From assembly GCF_046600735.1 (NCBI RefSeq), contig NZ_JBJMAW010000009.1, positions 62,001 to 126,000 on the forward strand: 64,000 nucleotides of DNA, read 5' to 3'. This stretch comes from Novilysobacter_A longmucuonensis. Lineage in GTDB: Bacteria; Pseudomonadota; Gammaproteobacteria; Xanthomonadales; Xanthomonadaceae. A program made the translations under genes and the position numbers. Shown in pieces: positions 52,821-61,083 of the stretch (positions are counted from its first letter, which is position 1; each line of letters starts with the position of its first letter). The notes beneath the pieces were generated by a model. That model saw nothing but the letters and a program-made list of their open reading frames with translations, had not been told where the DNA came from and ran no database searches.

Positions 52821-54208
52821 TCCTGACTTTGACCGGGCAGCACCACGCGCAGCTTCAGCAGCACCTGTTCCCGGGCGACGGCGAGGAGGCCGCTGCGATC
52901 CTGCTTTGTGGACGCTTAAAGAGCGCTCACACGCATCGCTTGCTCGTTCGCGAAGTCCATGCGATCCCCTACTCGGAGTGCTCGGTACGCACCCCGGTGC
53001 AACTCACGTGGAGAACCGACTGCATCGTGCCGCTACTGGATCGTGCAGAGCGCGAGGGTTGGACACTGGTGAAGGTACACAGCCATCCCACCGGGATCCC
53101 AGAGTTCTCGGAAACCGACACCGCGGGCGATCTGCGCCTTCTACCGGCTATTCGCGACTGGGTCGAAGCAAGTGATCGCCTTCACGCCAGTGTGGTGATG
53201 CTGCCGAGTGGAGCCATGTTCGGGCGCTACCTCGACCGGCATGGAACTCTGGTTGCACTCGATGCCATTCAGTGCGTGGGAGACGATCTGCGGCGGTGGG
53301 CTATCGGTGCCACGCTGGGCGAGTCCGCGGCGTCGCATGTCGCAGCCTTCGGTGAGGAGACCTTCCGCTTGCTGGGCGACATGTCGATTGCCGTCGTCGG
53401 ATGCTCCGGGACGGGCGCCCCCCTGATCGAGCAGATCGCGCGCCTCGCACCGAGGGAGCTGGTCCTGGTGGACGATGATGTCGTCGAGGTTCGAAACCTA
53501 AACCGCATCCCGAATGCCACTAGGGAGGATGCGGAAGCCAGGCGCCGCAAGGTCGATGTCTTGGCCGATGCGGTTCGACGCATGGACCTTGGAACGACGG
53601 TCCGCGTGGTGCCCCGGAATCTATGGAGCGCAGAAGCCGTTCATGCGGTTGCCGAGTGCGACTTGGTATTCGGCTGCATGGACAGCATCGATGGCCGCTT
53701 CCTCCTCAACCTTCTTGCGACGGATTACGTGCTCCCGTACATCGACGTGGGCGTCCGCCTCGTCGCCAACGAAAAGAACGGCAATATTCAGGCAGCTTGC
53801 GGAAGCATCCACTACCTGCAGCCTGGCGGGTCCAGCCTCATTAGCCGGGGGCTCTTTACGATGGAAGATGTGAGAGCCGCGGGGCTCCGTCGCAGCGATC
53901 CAGATGCACATGCCCAGCAGGTGAAGGACGGCTATATCCGAGGTGCACCGACTTCGCGGCCAGCAGTGGTCAGCATCAACTTTCAACTGGCCGCAATGGC
54001 GGTTACCGAACTGCTTGCACGGCTCCACCCGTTCCGTGACTCGCCCAACCGCACCTATGAGCACCTGCAACTGGATCTGGCAGACATGACCATTCTGCAT
54101 GAGCAGCACAGTACGGTTTGCCCCATCATAAAAGGTCGGGGCGGCCTAGGAGATCGAACCCCGTTGCTAGGCTTGCCCGAGCTTTCGGATCACGCAAAGT
54201 ATGGCTAA
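52811..54208 (+). CDS. JAB deubiquitinase-like / E1 (ThiF) fusion
   Basis: 465 residues. The N-terminal JAB/MPN metalloprotease (about 1-170) has VKVHSHPTGIPEFSETD: His90, His92, Ser100 and Asp103 form the JAMM motif. The E1-like Rossmann domain (about 190-430) has IAVVGCSGTGAPL, VDDDVVEVRNLNR and GCMDS (288-292). One chain thus holds the activating and the deconjugating activity. ATG 52811 follows a usable site. It overlaps the DUF6527-like gene by 8 bp. Confidence 0.87.
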   Translation: MRVILTLTGQHHAQLQQHLFPGDGEEAAAILLCGRLKSAHTHRLLVREVHAIPYSECSVRTPVQLTWRTDCIVPLLDRAEREGWTLVKVHSHPTGIPEFSETDTAGDLRLLPAIRDWVEASDRLHASVVMLPSGAMFGRYLDRHGTLVALDAIQCVGDDLRRWAIGATLGESAASHVAAFGEETFRLLGDMSIAVVGCSGTGAPLIEQIARLAPRELVLVDDDVVEVRNLNRIPNATREDAEARRRKVDVLADAVRRMDLGTTVRVVPRNLWSAEAVHAVAECDLVFGCMDSIDGRFLLNLLATDYVLPYIDVGVRLVANEKNGNIQAACGSIHYLQPGGSSLISRGLFTMEDVRAAGLRRSDPDAHAQQVKDGYIRGAPTSRPAVVSINFQLAAMAVTELLARLHPFRDSPNRTYEHLQLDLADMTILHEQHSTVCPIIKGRGGLGDRTPLLGLPELSDHAKYG

Positions 54209-54578
54209 CTTCTTGAGGGACCTGATCTGCACGCTGCGAAGCGCGGCACGGCCACGCTTCCGGATTGTCGAGATCGAGGACGACTTTCCAGAGGTGCTGG
54301 AGAAGAAGGCACTGTACGTACTCTCTGAGGGCGGAGACACCTGGGCCGCCGCGATGGTCTGCCCCTGCGGCTGCCAAGCGACCCTGCATCTGAACCTCTT
54401 CGCAGATCAGCGTCCGTGCTGGCGGCTGAACCTTGAAAGCGGCGGATCCCTAACCCCATCGGTATGGCGTCGGGAACACTGCGGCGCACACTTCTGGTTT
54501 CGTGGGGGACGTGTCTATTGGACCTCCGACCAACCCTATGCCCTTTTGCGCGATCTGCGGCTGCTTTGGGGACACTAG
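54201..54578 (+). CDS. DUF6527-like Cys/His-containing protein
   Basis: 125 residues. MVCPCGCQATLHLNLF near residue 50 and WRREHCGAHFWFRGGRVYWT near 90 look like a small metal-binding beta-fold, as in DUF6527 proteins that often end multiubiquitin operons. It starts inside the E1 stop region (8-bp overlap), so it is made together with the conjugation enzymes. It may be the target, a substrate adaptor or an E3-like factor; sequence does not decide. Confidence 0.65.
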   Translation: MANFLRDLICTLRSAARPRFRIVEIEDDFPEVLEKKALYVLSEGGDTWAAAMVCPCGCQATLHLNLFADQRPCWRLNLESGGSLTPSVWRREHCGAHFWFRGGRVYWTSDQPYALLRDLRLLWGH

Positions 54579-55020
54579 GCTGATCAGTCGAACTGATCCT
54601 GCTGGGCGAACACGTTGTGGTTTCGCTGCTGGGCAGCGATAAGAGTCCGAGAGCCGGCTTCCGACACACCAGATTAGGGGTTTTCCTACTCCGGGGCGCG
54701 GCTTCGACTGACTGTCTCCCGTTAGGTCAACTGCCACGCTAGGCACTGGTCGGCATACGTGTGGGCCGTAGGCAGTCCAACGCACGTTGGGGCGCAGGGA
54801 CAGCGCCCTGCCGGCCTTCATTCCGGGAGCTTCGATCCGATGAAGGTGCATGACCCCAAGTGGCGACGGCGGTACCTCCGGCCGCTGATATTCCAGTGCA
54901 GCATCGCTGTGGCGGGCGTGAGCGTGGTTGTTTGGTGCTGGGGGCGCGGCTAGGTGGGTCGCCCTACCGAGGAAGCTGGGAACGATAGACCCATCGCGGA
55001 GGAGCCGGGGGCGTACCGAC
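54579..55020. other. Gap after the ubiquitin-like operon
   Basis: 442 bp between the convergent operon end and the minus-strand gene at 55021. Only short, overlapping frames; no supported gene, RNA or strong repeat seen. Confidence 0.55.
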
Positions 55021-55395
55021 CTAAGGCTTCGACATCGGGCCCAAAAAGATGGCTTTGGCTTTGGCTTGGCATTGTTGAAATCCGTCGGCATGACGGTCGA
55101 GAAAAGCACTCATCGCTCCGCGAAATCTAAGTGCATCGGCAGGAAGGGATAAGCAAAGCGACCGAGCGACCGTAGCGGCGAAGTCGACCTGACGTTTTGT
55201 AGGTGAGCGAAGGTCGGGGTCAAGCGCAAGTTCTACTCCAGCTCCAACGCAGGAGGCGAGCCTGGCTATGAGTTGGTCATGCATCTCTTCCGACGTTGCA
55301 CGGCGCCACTGCGCGTCGAGTGCTTCGCTAATCAGGTCGGATACCGGTACCTGGAGCGCCTCAGTCCTACCTTCATCGAGCAACCAGATGACCAT
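55021..55395 (-). CDS. Unknown small protein (124 residues)
   Basis: 124 residues, ATG 55395. Contains SDLISEALDAQWRRATSEEM and SPTKRQVDFAATVARSLCLS, giving a helical, mildly basic protein without signal or TM segment. No motif named. It is divergent from the small XRE gene across an 81-bp region with two overlapping palindromes, which suggests control by it. Confidence 0.55.
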   Translation of the reverse strand: MVIWLLDEGRTEALQVPVSDLISEALDAQWRRATSEEMHDQLIARLASCVGAGVELALDPDLRSPTKRQVDFAATVARSLCLSLPADALRFRGAMSAFLDRHADGFQQCQAKAKAIFLGPMSKP

Positions 55396-55413
55396 ATCGT
55401 GACTCGCGATGGA

Positions 55414-55431
55414 ACATATATGTAGACTACA
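55414..55431. promoter_or_regulatory. Overlapping palindromes between divergent genes
   Basis: ACATATATGT (55414-55423) and TGTAGACTACA (55421-55431) overlap by 3 bp in the short divergent region. They are candidate operators for the adjacent XRE protein. Confidence 0.5.
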
Positions 55432-55476
55432 AGTATAGGCGTAGCCGTAAAAGTAGTCCTTCCGTAGCTTGCGCTG

Positions 55477-55701
55477 ATGGAAGCGGCTACCTTGCAGAAG
55501 CGTCTGGGTTCGGCAATGCGGGAGCGCCGTACGGCGCTAGATCGCAGTCAAGAGAGCTTCGCGGACCTTATAAAGATGCACCGCGCTTACTACAGTGCAA
55601 TAGAGCGTGGCGAGCGGAACATTACGTTACATACGATGTATCGAGTTGCGCGGGGGTTGGGTGTCAGTGTCAAGGACTTGATGGAAGACGCAAGACTCTA
55701 G
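55477..55701 (+). CDS. Small XRE-family regulator
   Basis: 74 residues, essentially one Cro/C1 HTH (SQESFADLIKMHRAYYSAIE then MYRVARGLGVSVKDL). ATG 55477. It is the last gene before the right end of the GInt island, 87 bp from the radC junction. It resembles controller proteins of restriction systems and small island regulators; a role in the island is likely but unproven. Confidence 0.85.
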   Translation: MEAATLQKRLGSAMRERRTALDRSQESFADLIKMHRAYYSAIERGERNITLHTMYRVARGLGVSVKDLMEDARL

Positions 55702-55788
55702 GCCTGGCCAGTCGGCGACAGTAGCTATCATTTTGATTGTTATGGGATTCTGGTGTAACTAACTGTTACAAACTAGCCTAATCTCATA

Positions 55789-56304
55789 GCCGACGATCAC
55801 CGCCGCCGCGTTCAGCGCCAGCGCGCGCCGCACCACCTCGCGCGGATGCACTTCGGCGCCGTCCAGGGTGCCGCGGAACAACTCTTCGAACGCGATCGCG
55901 CGATGCCGGGTGTCGAGGAAGAGCGCGGCGAATACCTCGTGCGGCAGGCCGCGCAGACGCTGGGCGAAATAGCGGCCCGCGGCCTGCGGATCGCTCAGCG
56001 CGGCGCCACGTTCCAGGTCCGCCGACAGATGGCGCTGGCCCAGCTCCAGTGCGGCGGCCAGCTGGCAGACCCGGGCCGGGCCGAGGCCGGGCAATTTGGC
56101 CAGTTCGGCCGGCGTGCATTCCAGCAGTCGCCGCAGCGGCCCGTGGCCGGCGAGCAGCTCTCGCGCGGTGCCGACCGCGTCGCGTCCGCGCAGGCCCGAG
56201 CCGAGGAAGATCGCCAGCAGTTCGGCATCCGACAGTGCGCCGGCGCCGCGCGCCAGCAGTTTTTCACGGGGGCGTTCGGCCGCCGGCCAGTCGCGGATGT
56301 GCAT
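55789..56304 (-). pseudogene. radC: radC 5' part (172 codons)
   Basis: Codes for RadC residues 1-172: the HhH region (LAKLPGLGPARVCQLAAALE) and the start of the MPN-fold domain, ending in NAAAVIVG. The frame then continues 9 codons into island DNA (YEIRLVCNS) and stops at 55759. The C-terminal 52 codons with the metal motif are at 32370-32528. ATG 56304 (MHIRDWPAAERP) is the family start; ATG 56316 is an alternative. Confidence 0.93.
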
Positions 56305-56460
56305 GTTGGAATCCATGGACGTAGGAAGGACAGACAACGGACAACGGAAACCTGCGAACAGGTCCACACCGTAGTGCCGTCGCGCCGGGCGCTGCATCGG
56401 CCGCCCCCGTGCCATCGGGTAAGCTAACGGCCGATCTGCAGGTAGGGATTTTCTTCACCG

Positions 56461-57021
56461 ATGGCCGAGCCGAGCCTTTCGCTGCCAGGCACACGGGTGC
56501 TGCTGTGCGTGTGTGGCGGGATCGCCGCGTACAAGGCGGCCGAGCTGGTGCGCCGCCTGCGCGATGCCGGGGCCGAGGTGCGCGTGGCGATGACCGAGAA
56601 CGCCGGTCGCTTCGTCGGTGCGGCCACCTTCCAGGCGCTGTCGGGCCATCCGGTACGCGCTTCGCTGTGGGACGAGGCCGCCGAGGCGGCAATGGGCCAT
56701 ATCGAGCTGGCGCGCTGGCCGCAGCGCATCCTGGTCGCGCCGGCCAGCGCCAATACCCTCGCCAAGCTTGCCCACGGCCTGGCCGACGACCTGGTCAGCA
56801 CCTTGTGCCTGGCGACCGACGCACCGGTCGCGGTCGCACCGGCGATGAACCGGCTGATGTGGGCCAACCCGGCGACCCGGGCCAACATCGAGATCCTGCG
56901 TGCGCGCGGCATCGCGGTGCTCGGCCCGGCATCGGGTGGCCAGGCCTGCGGGGAAGTCGGCGAAGGGCGCCTGCTGGAGCCGGACGCGCTGGTCGCCGCG
57001 CTGGCGGAGCCGGTCGCGTGA
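56461..57021 (+). CDS. coaC: Phosphopantothenoylcysteine decarboxylase (CoaC part)
   Basis: 186 residues of the flavoprotein half of CoaBC: VLLCVCGGIAAYKAAELVRR (FMN site), AMNRLMWANPATRANI and the SGGQACGEVGEGRLLEP block. It catalyses the second step that CoaBC performs in coenzyme A synthesis. In most Xanthomonadaceae relatives coaBC is one ORF; here a stop (TGA 57019-57021) separates it from CoaB in another frame. The genes overlap by 4 bp (GTGA). Confidence 0.88.
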   Translation: MAEPSLSLPGTRVLLCVCGGIAAYKAAELVRRLRDAGAEVRVAMTENAGRFVGAATFQALSGHPVRASLWDEAAEAAMGHIELARWPQRILVAPASANTLAKLAHGLADDLVSTLCLATDAPVAVAPAMNRLMWANPATRANIEILRARGIAVLGPASGGQACGEVGEGRLLEPDALVAALAEPVA

Positions 57022-57752
57022 GCGTGGATGCACGATCGGCCGGCTCGCCTTCGGCCTGGACCGGCCGGCGCGTGCTGGTCAGCGCCGGCCCAACATTCGA
57101 GGACGTCGATCCGGTTCGGTTCATCGGCAACCGCAGCAGCGGCAAGATGGGGTTTGCGATCGCCGATGTGGCCGCGCGCCGCGGCGCCAAGGTGGTGCTG
57201 GTGGCCGGCCCGGTCGCATTGCCGACCCCGTCCGGTGTCACCCGGATCGATGTCCGCTCGGCGGCGCAGATGCATGCAGCGGTGCTCGCCGAGGTGACCG
57301 CGGCACGGCCGCTCGAGGTCTACATCGGTGCGGCGGCGGTGGCCGACTACACCCCGCGCCAGGTCGCCTGCGGCAAGATCAAGAAGCAGCCGGGCCAGAA
57401 CACGTTCACCCTCGAACTGGTGCGCACGCCGGATATCCTGGCCGAGGTCGCCGCGCACGCGCAGCGGCCGTCGCTGGTGGTCGGCTTTGCCGCCGAGACC
57501 GACAACGTCGAGGGCTATGCGCGCGGCAAACTGGTCAACAAGCGGCTCGACCTGATCGCGGCCAACCGCGTCGGTGTGCCCGGCAGCGGCTTCGAGGCCG
57601 ACGACAACGCCCTGTCGATCTACTGGCGCGATGGCGAGTGCGCACTCGGGCCATCGCCGAAGACGCAGCTGGCCGAAGCGCTGCTCGACGTGATCGCTGC
57701 GCGGTTGATGGCGGCCCAGGATCAGGTGCGGGACGCGGATCAACGCGGATAG
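57018..57752 (+). CDS. coaB: Phosphopantothenate-cysteine ligase (CoaB part)
   Basis: 244 residues from GTG 57018. RRVLVSAGPTFEDVDPVRFI and GNRSSGKMGFAIADVAARRG are the CoaB signature, and ACGKIKKQPGQ holds the conserved KIKK loop. It ligates cysteine to phosphopantothenate (CTP-dependent in this type). It lies in the +2 frame relative to CoaC. Either a real split gene with a coupled GTG start, or a single-base frameshift. Its last codons and stop are provided by a dispersed repeat. Confidence 0.85.
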   Translation: MSVDARSAGSPSAWTGRRVLVSAGPTFEDVDPVRFIGNRSSGKMGFAIADVAARRGAKVVLVAGPVALPTPSGVTRIDVRSAAQMHAAVLAEVTAARPLEVYIGAAAVADYTPRQVACGKIKKQPGQNTFTLELVRTPDILAEVAAHAQRPSLVVGFAAETDNVEGYARGKLVNKRLDLIAANRVGVPGSGFEADDNALSIYWRDGECALGPSPKTQLAEALLDVIAARLMAAQDQVRDADQRG

Positions 57753-57990
57753 ACACGGATCAGAGCGAAGGCGGGTTCAATCAGCGAGATGCGCGAATGC
57801 TGCTGTTGCGCTGTTGTTCCCGCGCAGCGGGTAATCCAGAGCGGGGACGTCGTCCGGTTTAGCCTGGCTCTGGCTTCGCCGGGAAAAACATGAGTCGGCA
57901 TTGCGCCGATGGCGGATTGCCGAGGTCCGGAAAAGAAATCCAAAAAGCTTTATCCGTGCCCATTCGCGTAAATCCGTGTCAAAAGCTCCA
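57737..57990. repeat. Diverged dispersed repeat (GCGGATCA type) after coaB
   Basis: ATCAACGCGGATAGACACGG with GATCAGAGCGAAGGCGGG at the left and AATCCGTGTCAAAAGCTCC at the right match copies near 27944-28205. It fills the 250-bp coaB-dut gap; no gene seen inside. Confidence 0.65.
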
Positions 57991-58002
57991 CAAAGGCGCC
58001 CC

Positions 58003-58461
58003 ATGCACCACACCCTGCAACTGAAAATCCTCGATGCGCGCTTCGGCGACCAGTGGCCGCTGCCGGCCTACGCGACCCAGGCCAGCGCCGGGCTCGACCT
58101 GCGGGCGGCGCTCGATGCGGAGCTGGTCCTGCAGCCGGGCGATACCGCGCTGGTACCCTCGGGCCTGGCGATGCACCTGGGCGATCCGGGACTGTGCGCG
58201 GTGATCCTGCCGCGCTCGGGGTTGGGCCACAAACACGGCATCGTGCTGGGCAACGGCACCGGCCTGATCGATGCCGACTACCAGGGGCCGTTGATGATCA
58301 GTGTGTGGAATCGCAGCGGACAGGCTTTTACGATGCAGCCGGGAGATCGCATCGCCCAGCTTGTCGTCCTGCCGATCGTGCGGGCGACGTTGCAGGTGGT
58401 CGATGCGTTCGAAACCAGCGCGCGCGGAGCCGGTGGCTTCGGCCATACCGGCGTTCGCTGA
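58003..58461 (+). CDS. dut: dUTP diphosphatase
   Basis: 152 residues, trimeric dUTPase (dUTP to dUMP + PPi). Motifs: ASAGLDLRAAL (I), LPRSGLGHKHG (II), GNGTGLIDADYQGPL (III, catalytic Asp), GDRIAQLVVLP (IV) and ARGAGGFGHTG (V). ATG 58003 and length are typical. Follows coaBC as in other gammaproteobacteria. Confidence 0.96.
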   Translation: MHHTLQLKILDARFGDQWPLPAYATQASAGLDLRAALDAELVLQPGDTALVPSGLAMHLGDPGLCAVILPRSGLGHKHGIVLGNGTGLIDADYQGPLMISVWNRSGQAFTMQPGDRIAQLVVLPIVRATLQVVDAFETSARGAGGFGHTGVR

Positions 58462-58516
58462 GCGGCGGGCGTGTGACCATGCCGGCAGATCCCGTGCAGC
58501 CATCCAGGGGCGGAAC

Positions 58517-60853
58517 ATGAATCTCAACATCGAACGGCCACAGTTCTCGGCCGAGCAACTCAAGCCGCTGCGGCCGGTGGTGATCGCCGCCGCACTGCTG
58601 CTGGCCGCCTGGTTCGCGTGGAGCGGCTGGCAGCAGCACCGTGACGATGCGCGCCGAAGCGACCTGCAGCAATCGCGCGATCTGGCCGTGCAGTCGGTGC
58701 GCTCGGCGCTGCTGTCCGAGCACCGGCAGTTGGAACAGCAACTGGCCGGCACCGGCTTCCAAGCGGCCATTGCCGAGGGCGACCTCGAACTGGCCGGCAC
58801 CCGTCTGACCGACGGCTGGCCCGGCGCGAGCAGTGGCCAGGTGCTCGCGTCCGATCTCGATGATGCCTACAGCGCGTTGGCCGAATCCAAGCAGCCCGGC
58901 AGCTACGGCCGCCTGGCCGCGCTCGAGGCGGCGATCGCCACCGACGGTCCGGTCGCCTGGGTGATCCGCGACGGCAGCGCGATGCAACTGGTCCTCGCCG
59001 CGCCGGTGCACCGCGGTGAGCGGCTGGCCGGGGTGGCCACCGTGCAGATGCCGTTGCGGCGCATCGCCGCCGGCGTGGAGGACGCCGAGGTTGCGGACGA
59101 CAGCTACCTGGCCCTGCGCCAGAGCAGCCAGAGCGTGATCGAGCGCGGCGATACCAGCCTGTCCAATGGCGCCGAAGCGCTGGCCGCCAAGGTGCCCGAG
59201 AGCAACCTGCGCGTCGTTGCCGCCGTGCCCGACGTGGCCGGCGGCCCGTTCGGGTTCGGCGCACTGGGCTGCTTTGTCGCCGCCGCCGTGCTCGCGCTGC
59301 TGGCCCTGCTGGCCTGGCGCCCGCCGCAGATTCGCACCTCGCCTGCCGACGCCGATGCTGACGAGACCGGGGACGCCGCCGAGCGGACCCTGGCCGAATC
59401 GCTCAAACAATCCCCCCCCACACCTGCAGCGGTGCCCGTGAGCAAACCCGAATCCAGACCAGCCGCGACTCCGGTCGCGATCGACCGCGGCATCTTTCGC
59501 GCCTACGACATCCGCGGGATTGTCGGCCAGAGCCTCGATGCCAGCGTCGCCGAGCTGATCGGCCATGCGGTCGGTTCGTTGATGCACGAGCAGGGACTCA
59601 CCGACATCGTGGTTGGCCGCGACGGTCGGCTGTCCGGCCCGGATCTGGTCGAAGGCCTGATCCGCGGCCTGCGCAAGGCCGGTCGCAATGTCACCGATAT
59701 CGGCATGGCGCCGACGCCGCTGATCTACTTCGGCGCGTTCCACCTGCGCGCCGGCTCCTGCGTATCGGTCACCGGCAGCCACAACCCGCCCGACTACAAC
59801 GGCTTCAAGGTGGTCGTCGGCGGCGAGACCCTGTCGGGCGACGCCATCACCGACCTGTACGCACGCATCGCCGACGACCGCCTGCACACTGCCGAAGCGC
59901 CGGGCAACCTGCATTCGCGCGACATCAACGAGGACTACGTGCAGCGCGTGGCCTCCGACGTGCAGATCGACCGGCCGCTGAAGGTCGTGGTCGACGCCGG
60001 CAACGGCGTCGCCGGCGAGCTCGGCCCGCGCGTGCTCGAGGCGATCGGCGCGGAGGTCACGCCGCTGTACTGCGAGATCGACGGCACCTTCCCCCACCAT
60101 CACCCCGACCCGAGTGACGCGGCCAACCTGGCCGACCTCATCCAGATGGTCGGCCGGCTGGACGCCGACCTGGGCATCGCCTTCGACGGCGATGGCGACC
60201 GCCTCGGCGTGGTGACGCGCGAAGGCGCGAACATCTATCCCGACCGCCTGCTGATGCTGTTCGCCGCCGACGTGCTGGAGCGCAATCCCGGCGCGATGAT
60301 CATCTACGACGTCAAGTGCACCGGCCGCCTGCCCGGCCACATCCTGCGCCACGGCGGCAGCCCGCTGATGTGGAAGACCGGGCACTCGCTGATCAAGGCC
60401 AAGATGCGCGAAACCGACGCCGAGCTGGCCGGCGAGATGAGCGGGCATTTCTTCTTCAAGGAGCGCTGGTACGGCTTCGACGACGGCATCTACGCCGCCG
60501 CGCGCCTGCTGGAGATCCTGGCGGCGCGACCGCAGAGCCCCAGCGAGACATTGATGGCACTGCCCGATGGCGTGGCCACGGCCGAGATCAAGGTCGAAGC
60601 GCCGGGCGGCGACCCGCACAGCTTCGTCGAGCGCTTCGTGGCTGCGGCCAAGTTCGAGGGCGCGCGGCTGTCGACGATCGACGGCCTGCGGGTGGACTGG
60701 CCGGACGGCTGGGGCCTGGTGCGCGCCTCCAACACCACCCCGGTGCTGGTGCTGCGTTTCGACGCCGACAGCAAGGAGGCGATGGTCCGGATCAAGGCCG
60801 ACTTCCAAGCGCAGCTGCTGGCGGTAGACCCCAACCTGCAGTTGCCCTTCTAA
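58517..60853 (+). CDS. algC: Phosphomannomutase/phosphoglucomutase with membrane-anchored N-terminal domain
   Basis: 778 residues. The N-terminal third has a TM helix at about 21-38 (VVIAAALLLAAWFAW), a periplasmic-type region, and a second TM helix near 250-272. The C-terminal ~450 residues are the mutase: SVTGSHNPPDYNG carries the phospho-Ser, AFDGDGDRLG binds metal, and EMSGHFFFKERW is in the sugar-binding domain. It interconverts sugar 1- and 6-phosphates for polysaccharide or LPS. The fusion is characteristic of Xanthomonadaceae AlgC-like proteins. ATG 58517 is preceded by GGGG. Confidence 0.92.
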   Translation: MNLNIERPQFSAEQLKPLRPVVIAAALLLAAWFAWSGWQQHRDDARRSDLQQSRDLAVQSVRSALLSEHRQLEQQLAGTGFQAAIAEGDLELAGTRLTDGWPGASSGQVLASDLDDAYSALAESKQPGSYGRLAALEAAIATDGPVAWVIRDGSAMQLVLAAPVHRGERLAGVATVQMPLRRIAAGVEDAEVADDSYLALRQSSQSVIERGDTSLSNGAEALAAKVPESNLRVVAAVPDVAGGPFGFGALGCFVAAAVLALLALLAWRPPQIRTSPADADADETGDAAERTLAESLKQSPPTPAAVPVSKPESRPAATPVAIDRGIFRAYDIRGIVGQSLDASVAELIGHAVGSLMHEQGLTDIVVGRDGRLSGPDLVEGLIRGLRKAGRNVTDIGMAPTPLIYFGAFHLRAGSCVSVTGSHNPPDYNGFKVVVGGETLSGDAITDLYARIADDRLHTAEAPGNLHSRDINEDYVQRVASDVQIDRPLKVVVDAGNGVAGELGPRVLEAIGAEVTPLYCEIDGTFPHHHPDPSDAANLADLIQMVGRLDADLGIAFDGDGDRLGVVTREGANIYPDRLLMLFAADVLERNPGAMIIYDVKCTGRLPGHILRHGGSPLMWKTGHSLIKAKMRETDAELAGEMSGHFFFKERWYGFDDGIYAAARLLEILAARPQSPSETLMALPDGVATAEIKVEAPGGDPHSFVERFVAAAKFEGARLSTIDGLRVDWPDGWGLVRASNTTPVLVLRFDADSKEAMVRIKADFQAQLLAVDPNLQLPF

Positions 60854-60880
60854 AAGTGGTGCCGCGCAGCGGCACTCCGA

Positions 60881-60907
60881 TTGCCCTCCCCTTCAAGGGG
60901 AGGGCAA
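60881..60907. terminator. Strong hairpin after algC
   Basis: TTGCCCTCCCC and GGGGAGGGCAA form an 11-bp stem with a 5-nt loop, 28 bp after the algC stop. There is no U-tract, so rho-independent termination is plausible but not certain; it may belong to the adjacent repeat. Confidence 0.55.
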
Positions 60908-60942
60908 GGGAGGGGATGGGTTAGCCTTCCCGCTCCCGCGTT

Positions 60943-61070
60943 TCCTTCTCCCGCTTGCGGGAGAAGGTGCCCGCAGGGCGGATGAGGGCGCACGACACCC
61001 GTCAGTCGACGCAAGCCCGTTCCGCGCGCCCTCACCCCAGCCCTCTCCCGCAAGCGGGAGAGGGGGTTGT
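60943..61070. repeat. Inverted dispersed repeat (CTTCTCCCGC..GCGGGAGAAG type)
   Basis: CCTTCTCCCGCTTGCGGGAG at the left and CTCTCCCGCAAGCGGGAGAG at the right bracket GGCGGATGAGGGCGCACG and its inverse. Same family as 24738-24904. Confidence 0.75.
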
Positions 61071-61083
61071 CCCCGATGACCGG

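Larger units (their letters stand above)
32529..55788. mobile_element. 23.3-kb GInt-type genomic island inserted in radC
   Basis: Defined by the reconstruction of radC: 23,260 bp separate codon 172 from codon 173. The left end carries four overlapping genes in the ginABCD arrangement (three different tyrosine recombinases plus a small HTH/coiled-coil protein), the hallmark of GInt islands known from Pseudomonas syringae and other Gram-negatives. No clear target duplication is visible, and a base or two of placement ambiguity remains. Base composition is lower in GC than the flanks in the gin genes and mixed in the cargo, which is dominated by defence-like genes. Confidence 0.88.

Noticed and set aside
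52064..54578. Naming the operon a standard four-gene Bil system
   Set aside because: Here E1 and JAB are fused in one chain and a DUF6527-like gene is present, unlike separate BilC and BilD.
32529..55788. Prophage
   Set aside because: No capsid, tail, portal or terminase genes; the recombinase trio and cargo fit a GInt island.
55759..56415. Complete RadC of 218 residues
   Set aside because: The last 9 residues come from island DNA, and the metal motif HNHPSG is 23 kb away.
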